Shown piece by piece: positions 8,385-15,893 of a DNA stretch of 48,677 bases (positions within the stretch are counted from its first letter, which is position 1; each line of letters begins with the position of its first letter). A program made the translations under genes and the position numbers. The notes under the pieces are model-generated. The model did not search any database. It was given only the letters and a program-made list of their open reading frames with translations, and was not told the DNA's origin. The stretch comes from Fidelibacterota bacterium. Its GTDB lineage: Bacteria; Fidelibacterota; Marinisomatia; Marinisomatales; UBA1611. The stretch is from positions 1 to 48,677 of the forward strand of contig JAOLAV010000005.1 of the NCBI GenBank assembly GCA_028338895.1. Direction: 5' to 3'.

Positions 8385-8636
8385 ATGGAAACTATTTCTC
8401 TTGATGATTTTTTAGATAATGGGATTATAAGAGAAAAGCCATTTAGAGAGATGGTTGCTAAAATAGATTATCGTTTATATCAAGATAAAAAAGTCATTAT
8501 AAAAGGTTGTGCTGGAGTTGTAGTGCCAACTTGGGCATATTTAATTTTAGTTTCTCATGTCTCTCAAGTTGCCGATAAAATCTATTATGGAGAGCCAAGA
8601 CAAGCTGTTAAAATTTTTGATAAACAATTAATTTAA
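8385..8636 (+). CDS. DUF2480-like small protein linked to the SUF operon
   Basis: An 83-residue protein starting 1 bp after the sufS stop, so it is the last gene of the operon. The stretch 'IIREKPFREMVAKIDYRLYQ' followed by 'GCAGVVVPTWAYLILVSHV' resembles the C-terminal half of the Bacteroidetes family DUF2480, which I recall near suf genes in that phylum. It is only about half the usual length, with a short alternative N-terminus. The conserved 'VPTWAY' and a single Cys before it are the only possible functional clues. Its role is unknown; an accessory role in Fe-S assembly is suggested by position only. Confidence 0.6.
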   Translation: METISLDDFLDNGIIREKPFREMVAKIDYRLYQDKKVIIKGCAGVVVPTWAYLILVSHVSQVADKIYYGEPRQAVKIFDKQLI

Positions 8637-8695
8637 AAAAATAATTTTGTTATTAAATTTTGCATCTTGAGAAGAATTAAAAGGATTTCAGTCTA

Positions 8696-9127
8696 ATGGA
8701 AAAAAAGCCCCGTATCAGTTGGGAAAAATATTTTATGAATATCGCTACTGAGGTTGCAACCCGCTCAACCTGCGATAGAAAACATGTTGGTGCTGTTATT
8801 ATCCGTAAAAAAACAATTTTATCTACTGGATATAACGGTAGTATTAAAGGACTCCCACATTGTGATGACTCTGGTCATGAGATGGTCGACGGTCATTGCG
8901 TTAGAACAACTCATGCGGAAGCAAATGCAATCGTCCAAGCAGCTAAAAATGGTGTTCGAACGGATAAAGCTGAAATTTTTGTTACAGCTTCACCATGTTA
9001 TAATTGTTTTAAACTCATTGCAAATGCAGGTATAAAAACAATTTATTACCATGAATTTTATCGAGATGAGAGAATTATTGAGCATGCAAAAAAAGCAGGC
9101 ATTAAATTGATCAAAATCACGGAATAA
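8696..9127 (+). CDS. Deoxycytidylate (dCMP) deaminase
   Basis: Converts dCMP to dUMP, the substrate of thymidylate synthase. The protein has 143 residues. The zinc site is complete: 'THAEANAI' (His plus catalytic Glu) and 'ASPCYNC' (P-C-x2-C). 'STCDRKHVGAVI' and 'TGYNGSIKGLPHC' are typical of the dCMP deaminase/ComEB family rather than cytidine or tRNA deaminases. AAGGA lies about 10 bp before ATG 8696. A 59 bp gap separates it from the SUF operon. The flavin-dependent thymidylate synthase gene at 46563-47522 supplies the next step. Confidence 0.92.
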   Translation: MEKKPRISWEKYFMNIATEVATRSTCDRKHVGAVIIRKKTILSTGYNGSIKGLPHCDDSGHEMVDGHCVRTTHAEANAIVQAAKNGVRTDKAEIFVTASPCYNCFKLIANAGIKTIYYHEFYRDERIIEHAKKAGIKLIKITE

Positions 9128-9142
9128 AGCTATTTTTTACAC

Positions 9143-9979
9143 ATGAATGTCAAAACAGTAAACTATACAGATAAAAACGCACCATCAACATTTACTAACT
9201 CACTGCACCAAACAGGTTTTAGTGTTCTGACAAATCATCCTATAAATAAAAGTTTAATAGATGAAGTATATGAAGAATGGGACATGTTTTTTAGTCGTAG
9301 CATCAAGAAAAACTATCTTTACAACAAAAGTACTCAAGATGGCTACTTTCCTTTTGGTTTAGAGAATGCAAAAGGAAACCCAATAAAAGACCTTAAAGAA
9401 TTTTACCATTTTTATCCTTGGGGAGCTTTCCCAAAAGAGCTGAGTAATAAAACGAGTTTATTGTTTGACCAACTTGTGCAATTAACATCCACACTTTTAG
9501 GCTGGATTCAGGACCAGACACCACCAAATGTCAAAATTTTATTCTCTATTCCTTTACCTCAAATGATTGATTCAAGTCCAAATAACCTTTTAAGGATAAT
9601 ACACTATCCACCATTAACCGGAAATGAAGATCCAGGAGCTATTCGAGGTGCTGCACATGAAGATATTAACTTGATCACCCTTCTTCTTTCAGGAACGGAA
9701 CCAGGTTTACAATTAAAAGATAACTCTGGAAATTGGAAAAACATTGTTTGTAACCCCGGAGAGATTGCAGTGAACACTGGTGACATGCTACAAGAAGCAT
9801 CTAGCGGCTACTTTCCATCCACAACTCATCAAGTCATAAATCCATCAAAAAAAGATAAAAATAAAAGTCGATATTCTATGCCGTTATTTCTTCATCCAAA
9901 TAAAGAGACGATACTCTCCAAGCGATATAGTGCTGAGGAGTACCTAAATGAGAGATTAAAAGAAATCGGTCTAAAATAA
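9143..9979 (+). CDS. Isopenicillin N synthase-like 2-oxoglutarate/Fe(II) oxygenase
   Basis: A 278-residue non-haem iron dioxygenase of the IPNS-like family. The iron facial triad is visible: His172 and Asp174 in 'AAHEDINLITLLLSG' and His229 in 'STTHQVINP'; the oxoglutarate-anchoring R-x-S is Arg243/Ser245 in 'SRYSMPLF'. The N-terminal 'LHQTGFSVLTNHPI' fits the DIOX_N domain. Relatives hydroxylate or cyclise diverse small molecules, so the substrate cannot be named. It lies 15 bp after dCMP deaminase and just before the COG3044 ATPase, probably one transcript, though neither neighbour hints at its substrate. Confidence 0.85.
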   Translation: MNVKTVNYTDKNAPSTFTNSLHQTGFSVLTNHPINKSLIDEVYEEWDMFFSRSIKKNYLYNKSTQDGYFPFGLENAKGNPIKDLKEFYHFYPWGAFPKELSNKTSLLFDQLVQLTSTLLGWIQDQTPPNVKILFSIPLPQMIDSSPNNLLRIIHYPPLTGNEDPGAIRGAAHEDINLITLLLSGTEPGLQLKDNSGNWKNIVCNPGEIAVNTGDMLQEASSGYFPSTTHQVINPSKKDKNKSRYSMPLFLHPNKETILSKRYSAEEYLNERLKEIGLK

Positions 9980-9986
9980 ATTGAGA

Positions 9987-11732
9987 ATGGATGAAAAAGA
10001 CCTTCGAATAATCCTTAATGACATTGATAGTAAAGGATATAAAGCATACAAACGACTTAAAGGTTCCTATCAATTTTCTCTATTTACTCTTTGTATAGAT
10101 CATGTACAAGGAGACCCTTTTTCAACTCCATCCAAAATTAGAATTAAAATAGATACATCTATTAACTCTATACCCAAAAATTTATCAGATAATCATTATC
10201 GAAAACTTGCCCTTCAAGACTTTTTATCAAGGCGCGTTAATATTCAAATTACCAAAAAATCAAATTCTCGAAATGGGACCGGAAATAGTGGTGTTGTTTT
10301 TATTGATAGTGGAGGTCAAGAAGTTATTGAAAGAACTGCATTGGTAATAAAAGAGAATTTTATTGAAGCAAGAATGCAGATTGGTCTTCCTGCCAGAAGT
10401 CGAAGAATTTTAAGTAAAGAAGCAATCCAAATTTTTTTTAACGATATCCCAAACATTATTGAAGCATCCCTTATTTGGAAAAATCTTAATCAAGAAAAAT
10501 GTATTGAATTTGTTGAGTGTATCGAAAACTATTACTCTATAAGTGCTCAACTAAAAGAAAAAAAACTGGTTGCTTTTATTGCAAATGGCTCAAACCTTGC
10601 GCGTGAGTCAGGTGTAAGTCAAAATCCCTTAAAGTCTGAAAATTCTATACTATTTAAATCACCAAAGACATTTGAGACATCCTTTATTTTACCAAATCCG
10701 ATTAAAGGAGATAATCATTTAATACTGGGAATGGGTATACCGGAAGGTATTACATTAATTGTTGGTGGAGGGTACCATGGAAAGTCGACTTTTTTAAAAT
10801 CTCTAGAAAGAGGTGTCTATCCGCACATACCAAACGATGGACGTGAATATGTGGTTACTCGAAAAGAAGCGGTAAAGATAAGAAGCGAAGAAGGACGCAA
10901 TATTGAGAATGTAGATATCAAACCATTTATTAATAACTTGCCGAATAATATAAAGACATCTTCTTTTTGCTCTGAAAATGCAAGCGGAAGTACGAGTCAA
11001 GCCGCAAATATTATTGAGGCATTAGAATTAGGTGCACAATTTCTTTTAATTGATGAAGATACGTCAGCAACAAATTTTATGTTCCGAGATATTCGAATGC
11101 AAACATTAGTTCCAGGTCGACATGAACCCATTACTCCATATTTAGATAGAATAACAGAATTTTATGAAGATTTTAATATCTCAACCATCCTAATTATGGG
11201 TGGAACTGGAGATTATTTTGAGGTTGCAGATAATATTATAAAAATGGAATCATATGTCCCCTACGATGTTAAACATGAGACATCTTTAATTATAAAAGAA
11301 CATCCTTCAAAAAGGGTAACAGATGATGTCATTAAAATAAAAAAAATTACCCAGCGAGTGCCAAAACCCTTCAGTATAAACTCTTTAAAAAGTCATAAAA
11401 GAATGAATATCAAGGCACCAAGAAAAGCAGTGCTATTGTTCGGTGATGATGAAATTGATTTAAAATACCTAGACCAATTAATCGAGAAGAGTCAAACAAA
11501 AGCAATAGGTTTTGCTTTGCACTTAGCTTCAAAATATATAAGTGAAAAGAGTAAGACACTACAAGAGGTCATCGATAAAATTGAAACATTTATTAACAAA
11601 AATGGCTTGGATCAATTAGACCCTTATTTCACTGAAAATAACCACCCTGGTAATTTCTCAAGACCAAGAAAATATGAGATAGGTGCCGCGATCAACAGAT
11701 TAAGGTCTCTTTCTGCTAAAATAATAGATTAG
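9987..11732 (+). CDS. Predicted ATPase of the ABC class (COG3044)
   Basis: A large soluble protein of 581 residues matching the 'ABC class predicted ATPase' family. The N-terminal half contains 'LKGSYQFSLFTLCIDHVQGDPF' in split form (residues about 25-45) and a typical 'LPARSRRILSKEA'. The P-loop is 'GGGYHGKSTFLKSLERGVYPH', Walker B is 'LLIDEDTSATNFM', and 'FCSENASGSTSQAA' stands in for the ABC signature. Conserved after that is 'ILIMGGTGDYFEVAD'. I preferred ATG 9987 over an in-frame TTG at 9981. The family's function is unknown; a nucleic acid or protein-remodelling role is only speculation. The gene ends 5 bp from the convergent oxidoreductase gene. Confidence 0.85.
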   Translation: MDEKDLRIILNDIDSKGYKAYKRLKGSYQFSLFTLCIDHVQGDPFSTPSKIRIKIDTSINSIPKNLSDNHYRKLALQDFLSRRVNIQITKKSNSRNGTGNSGVVFIDSGGQEVIERTALVIKENFIEARMQIGLPARSRRILSKEAIQIFFNDIPNIIEASLIWKNLNQEKCIEFVECIENYYSISAQLKEKKLVAFIANGSNLARESGVSQNPLKSENSILFKSPKTFETSFILPNPIKGDNHLILGMGIPEGITLIVGGGYHGKSTFLKSLERGVYPHIPNDGREYVVTRKEAVKIRSEEGRNIENVDIKPFINNLPNNIKTSSFCSENASGSTSQAANIIEALELGAQFLLIDEDTSATNFMFRDIRMQTLVPGRHEPITPYLDRITEFYEDFNISTILIMGGTGDYFEVADNIIKMESYVPYDVKHETSLIIKEHPSKRVTDDVIKIKKITQRVPKPFSINSLKSHKRMNIKAPRKAVLLFGDDEIDLKYLDQLIEKSQTKAIGFALHLASKYISEKSKTLQEVIDKIETFINKNGLDQLDPYFTENNHPGNFSRPRKYEIGAAINRLRSLSAKIID

Positions 11733-11737
11733 AGTCT

Positions 11738-13753
11738 TTAGTTATTTAAACCTTTTGAAACCATTTCAGCAATATCCATTATATTAACCTCTTCATCATT
11801 CCCCGTTGTTTTCAAACCATCTTCCAACATGATGTTACAAAAGTTACAAGCAGCGGCAACAGTTTTTGCCTTGGTTTCAACCGCTTGCTTCACACGGGTC
11901 TGATTTATTCTATCTCCTGTTTTTACTTCATACCACATATTCCCACCACCAGCACCACAACAAAAACTTTCTGATTTAGACTGTTCCATTTCCTTGAGCT
12001 CACCATCCCTTAAAATAGACTGGATAACATTGCGAGGTGCATCATACTCATTATTATGTCTTCCTAAGTAACAAGGGTCATGAAAAGTGACATCCTCATC
12101 CATCCAAGGCTTTGGTTCTATTTTCTTGGTTTCGATAAGCTCGTCAATAAACTGAGAATGATGGACAACCTCAAGTTCAACTCCTAATTCAGCATAATCA
12201 TTTTTTAGCGTAGTAAAGCAATGCGGGCATTGAGTTACTATTTTTTTAAACTTATACTGATCAAATGTTTCCTTATTTTGTTCTGCCATTGTCTGGAAAA
12301 GATACTCATTACCAATTCGACGAGCTGAATCGCCAGTGCAGGTTTCCTCATTACCAAGAGAAGCAAAATCCACTCCGGCTTTATTCATTACATCTACTAC
12401 TGCTTGAGAAATTTCACGTCCTCTTGAATCATAAGCCCCACTGCATCCGGCCCAATACAAAACCTCAGCTTCTTTTTTCTCTCTCATTAATGGAACATCC
12501 CTGCCTTCCATCCAATTTTCTCTATCTTGAGGCGACAAACCCCATGGATTACCATAATTTTCCATTTTTTCAAAAGTTTCCATTGCATCTTTTGGAAACT
12601 TAGATTCCATCATAACTAAATCCTGCCTCGCTCTTAAAATATCTACCATCGGTTCATTACCAACAGGGCAAACTTCGACACAATATCCACAAGTGGTACA
12701 ACTCCAAGCTGCTTCCTCGGTTAACATCCAATCTGTGAGCGGAATATCAATCTCTTTACCATCCGCTAAATCTGTAAGGTTTTCATTTAAAAAATAGCGT
12801 TTATTAATTTCAAGAGCGGAAGGCGATAATTCTTTCCCCGTTACATAAGCAGGGCAAGCATCCTGACATCGACTACATTGTATACATGCATATCCATCAA
12901 GGAGCTGTGTTTGGGGAAGGTGATGAAGCCTCGAAGAACCAAATTGTTCTATACTATCGTCTTCAAAATCAATTTTTTCAATTGCAGCCATGGATCTTCT
13001 TTTTTCTTTAGCCATTATGTTTAATGGCCCCATAAAAAGGTGTGCATGCTTAGACATTGGGAAATAGGGTAAAAATAGCAAAATAAGACCAAGAGCCATC
13101 CACCAGGTAATATGTTCCATCATTACAATACTGTCCGGTTGTAAACCGATCCATAGTTTGGACATCATATTCGCACCCGGCTGAGACCAATCTGATTGAG
13201 TATGCGCTATTTCAAAAGAAGCAGATAAAAATCTAGAGCCAACATGAAGAATAATAAAAGATCCAACTAAAAGAGAATCGAAACGCATCCCACTTACTGC
13301 AAGCTCCGATAACATTACGGGTTTATTTATTTCCAGACGTTGATCTTTTAAAATAAATCTTCGAGCTAAAAAATAGACAACACCAAAAAGGATGAGCAAA
13401 CTGAAAACATCAACAAAGAGTCTATAAATATTGCCAAAAATATTATTTGGTAAGAAACTAAAACCAGGTATAAAACCATATAGCACGTCAACAATGTTAA
13501 CGATTAGATATAGAGTAAATCCCCACGCTACGAACGCATGTATTAGGCCAACAACAGGTCTTGTTTTAAAGAGTGTCTTTTGTGAAAAAAAAGCAAACAG
13601 CCCCACCTGCCAATTTTTAAGAATATCTTTCCAATTTAGTGGGTTTGTACCAATGCTTATCGCTCTAAACATCCGACCAAAGGTAACAAAAGAGGCTCCA
13701 AAACAACCCAGAGCTAAAAGCACAAACACTATTTTTTCAATAAAAGATAGCAA
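11738..13753 (-). CDS. Membrane Fe-S oxidoreductase, ETF:(mena)quinone oxidoreductase (EMO) type
   Basis: 671 residues. The N-terminal 235 residues hold about five membrane helices with histidines suited to b-haem binding ('GLIHAFVAWG', 'ILHVGSRF', 'MMEHITWW'), like a NarI/HdrE cytochrome b domain. Two [4Fe-4S] motifs follow (Cys290/293/296/300 and Cys352/355/358/362), then two CCG domains ('CPHCFTTLKNDY', 'HDPCYLGRHN', 'FCCGAGGGNMW', 'ACNFCNIM'). This architecture, directly behind etfB-etfA, matches the membrane proteins described as ETF:methylmenaquinone oxidoreductase, which carry electrons from acyl-CoA oxidation into the quinone pool. The start is TTG 13753 with a GAGGA ribosome site five bases ahead. 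A 119 bp leader separates it from etfA. Confidence 0.88.
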   Translation of the reverse strand: MLSFIEKIVFVLLALGCFGASFVTFGRMFRAISIGTNPLNWKDILKNWQVGLFAFFSQKTLFKTRPVVGLIHAFVAWGFTLYLIVNIVDVLYGFIPGFSFLPNNIFGNIYRLFVDVFSLLILFGVVYFLARRFILKDQRLEINKPVMLSELAVSGMRFDSLLVGSFIILHVGSRFLSASFEIAHTQSDWSQPGANMMSKLWIGLQPDSIVMMEHITWWMALGLILLFLPYFPMSKHAHLFMGPLNIMAKEKRRSMAAIEKIDFEDDSIEQFGSSRLHHLPQTQLLDGYACIQCSRCQDACPAYVTGKELSPSALEINKRYFLNENLTDLADGKEIDIPLTDWMLTEEAAWSCTTCGYCVEVCPVGNEPMVDILRARQDLVMMESKFPKDAMETFEKMENYGNPWGLSPQDRENWMEGRDVPLMREKKEAEVLYWAGCSGAYDSRGREISQAVVDVMNKAGVDFASLGNEETCTGDSARRIGNEYLFQTMAEQNKETFDQYKFKKIVTQCPHCFTTLKNDYAELGVELEVVHHSQFIDELIETKKIEPKPWMDEDVTFHDPCYLGRHNNEYDAPRNVIQSILRDGELKEMEQSKSESFCCGAGGGNMWYEVKTGDRINQTRVKQAVETKAKTVAAACNFCNIMLEDGLKTTGNDEEVNIMDIAEMVSKGLNN

Positions 13754-13872
13754 TAAAGTCCTCTCTATTTTTAGATTACTTAATCGTAATCAATATGGCA
13801 TATATTTTCATAAAGACTAAAAGAATCATAAGAGAATATTTTTTCATCCTCCATTATAATAGCTTTTAAAGT

Positions 13873-14817
13873 CTATGAATTTTCCAAAGCCTCAATCAGC
13901 TTTGGTACAATTTCTAAGACATCGCCTATAACAGCATAATCTGCAATCTCAAATATAGGGGCATCTGGATCTTTATTAATAGCAAGAATGGACTTTGAAC
14001 CTTTCATACCGACAACATGCTGAATTGCACCTGAAACACCTAGAGAAAAATATAGCTTCGGAGCAACATTACTACCAGAACTTCCAACTTGTCTAAACGA
14101 ATCTATCCAACCAGCATCAACGACAGGCCGACTTGCCGATACTTCAGCATTTAGAACTTTAGCCAGTTCAAATGCAATTGGAATATTTTCTTCTTTTTCA
14201 ATTCCACGTCCAACAGAAACTAATATTTCGGCTGATTCCAGATCCACATCGCCAGCTTCTTCTTGAAAAGGATCTTCTGATTTTGAACGAACTATTGTAG
14301 AATCTAAATTTATATTTAATAAACGAACTTCTGAACCGCCAGCCTCTAAGCTTTCATCACTAAAAGCAGCGGATTGGAAACTTAGGATTACCTGATCATT
14401 CGTTGAAGAAATGGAAGCGTTGAGCTTTGCATTAAGCACTTGCTTCACAAAAGAGCTTTCTGAAAGTGAAATAATATCTGGAATGAAAGGGATATCTAAT
14501 CTTGCAGAGACTCTAGGAACAAAATCTCTTGTCTGATACGTATGACCAAGGACAATATTTTTTGGCGATTCAGATTGAATAACTTGCGAAACAATTTCCG
14601 CATAACCATCTGCATTGTATGATTCAACGTATTCATTTTTAACGATCAAAATCTCATCTAACTGTACACCTGATAACTCTTGTGCTATTGAGTCAGCGTC
14701 TTTGCCAATTGTAAGTACGGATACGGTACCACCAAGACTTTTTGCCCCAGCGATAGCCTCTTTACTTAGACGATGAAGAGAACCTCTACTACTTTCGAGA
14801 ACAACTAAAGTATCCAT
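13873..14817 (-). CDS. etfA: Electron transfer flavoprotein alpha subunit
   Basis: The FAD-carrying subunit of ETF, accepting electrons from acyl-CoA dehydrogenases. It has 314 residues. The C-terminal FAD domain is clear: 'RPVVDAGWIDSFRQVGSSGS', 'LYFSLGVSGAIQHVVGM' and 'ILAINKDPDAPIFEIADYAV'. The N-terminal half is the usual adenine-nucleotide-like fold. It starts 3 bp after etfB on the minus strand and is followed by the membrane oxidoreductase that would discharge it. The glutaryl-CoA dehydrogenase at 37715-38887 is a likely electron donor in this window. Confidence 0.96.
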   Translation of the reverse strand: MDTLVVLESSRGSLHRLSKEAIAGAKSLGGTVSVLTIGKDADSIAQELSGVQLDEILIVKNEYVESYNADGYAEIVSQVIQSESPKNIVLGHTYQTRDFVPRVSARLDIPFIPDIISLSESSFVKQVLNAKLNASISSTNDQVILSFQSAAFSDESLEAGGSEVRLLNINLDSTIVRSKSEDPFQEEAGDVDLESAEILVSVGRGIEKEENIPIAFELAKVLNAEVSASRPVVDAGWIDSFRQVGSSGSNVAPKLYFSLGVSGAIQHVVGMKGSKSILAINKDPDAPIFEIADYAVIGDVLEIVPKLIEALENS

Positions 14818-14820
14818 ATT

Positions 14821-15591
14821 TTAAATTACCTTTATATCTTTTTTAAGAACATCGACTATGCGAGCAACAATCGCTTCCGTATCGCCTTCGATAACTTCTG
14901 TTTGTTTGGATGTTTGTGGAATAGAGACCTTATCCATGGATTGTAAATTAGAAAGTTGGTTTTGTGCTGATAAAAGAATTTCTTTTATCTCTTTTTTCTT
15001 CGCTCCCATAATCCCTTTTAGTGATGGATATCGAGGAATATTTAAACCCGATTGTATACTTATAGAGGCAGGCAAGGGCAATTCTACCCATTGAAACCAT
15101 CCAGACTCAAGTTCTCTTTTAACCTTAATTTTATTCTCTTTTACCTCCGTCTTTATAGCGAGGGTCGCGGTTGACATTCCTAAAAGCTCACCTATCAGCA
15201 CACCTGTTTGCCCCATACCTGTGTCATCTGATTGTAGCCCCGAAAGAACTAAGTCAAAGTTTTCTTCTTTTAATACTGATGCAAATTTTTTGCCTACAGT
15301 TAAAGGATCTTTTTCAATATCATCACTCTCTTCAATTTGAATTCCCCTGTCAGCTCCTTTTGCTAAAGCTTCTCGGATTACTTTTTGAATTCTTGATGGC
15401 CCCATAGAGATAACAACAACTTCACCCTCTCCATTTTTTTCTTTTATTAGTAGGGCTTCTTCAAGAGCAAAATTATCTGGTGGGTTCATGACGAAAGTAA
15501 CAGAAGATTCATCTATCCATTTTTCATTTGGACTTAGAGGTAGAGCAGACTCTGATCCCGGAACTTGTTTAACTAAAACGGCAATTTTCAT
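14821..15591 (-). CDS. etfB: Electron transfer flavoprotein beta subunit
   Basis: The AMP-binding subunit of ETF, 256 residues. The start 'MKIAVLVKQVPGSESAL', the internal 'NPPDNFALEEALLIKEK', 'LVLSGLQSDDTGMGQTGVLI' and 'PRYPSLKGIMGAKKKEI' are all standard EtfB features, the last being the recognition loop. It is the first gene of the minus-strand etfB-etfA-oxidoreductase operon. The promoter must lie in the region after 15591 shared with the plus-strand genes, but I could not identify it confidently. Confidence 0.96.
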   Translation of the reverse strand: MKIAVLVKQVPGSESALPLSPNEKWIDESSVTFVMNPPDNFALEEALLIKEKNGEGEVVVISMGPSRIQKVIREALAKGADRGIQIEESDDIEKDPLTVGKKFASVLKEENFDLVLSGLQSDDTGMGQTGVLIGELLGMSTATLAIKTEVKENKIKVKRELESGWFQWVELPLPASISIQSGLNIPRYPSLKGIMGAKKKEIKEILLSAQNQLSNLQSMDKVSIPQTSKQTEVIEGDTEAIVARIVDVLKKDIKVI

Positions 15592-15668
15592 AATGTTTTT
15601 ATATTATTTAATATTTTAATAAATTTGAAGATACAATTTATGTATAAGTTTAGGATAGATTCAATAAT

Positions 15669-15818
15669 ATGAAAGATTTTTGGGTAAGAATGATCGTTGA
15701 AATGGTTTTTATTTCAGGCAGCATAATCACACTCTATTGCCTTTACATCCTTTGGGCTAAAAGAAGCTATAAAAAATCAAAAAAACCCTACGAATGAAAT
15801 TGCTTTGATGATAGGGTA
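15669..15818 (+). CDS. Small single-pass membrane protein (hypothetical)
   Basis: A 49-codon reading frame in the otherwise empty 302 bp between etfB and the secreted-protein gene. It reads 'MKDFWVRMIVEMVFISG...', then a hydrophobic stretch (residues about 10-29, ending 'LYCLYILW') and a basic tail ('AKRSYKKSKNPTN'), a pattern consistent with one membrane helix and a positive cytoplasmic end. AGGA sits 13 bases before the ATG, rather far. I recognise no family. It could be chance; the membrane-protein-like composition is the only argument for it. Confidence 0.35.
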
Positions 15819-15893
15819 ATCTTGCTTTAGTTTCTAGCTAATAGGTTTTAATTCTTTAAAGTCTATCAATCAAATAAAAACCGGAGAAGTAAT

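Noticed and set aside
12265-12603. A plus-strand gene inside the CCG-domain region of the oxidoreductase
   Set aside because: Its translation is low-complexity His/Leu/Pro-rich sequence typical of the antisense of a conserved gene.
13431-13820. A plus-strand reading frame of 129 codons opposite the membrane oxidoreductase
   Set aside because: It is the reverse of well-conserved membrane-helix sequence, with no family resemblance and no ribosome site.
13783-13847. A short hydrophobic peptide ORF in the 119-bp gap between etfA and the membrane oxidoreductase (minus strand)
   Set aside because: About 20 codons only, with the GGAGG immediately abutting its ATG; more likely an untranslated leader.
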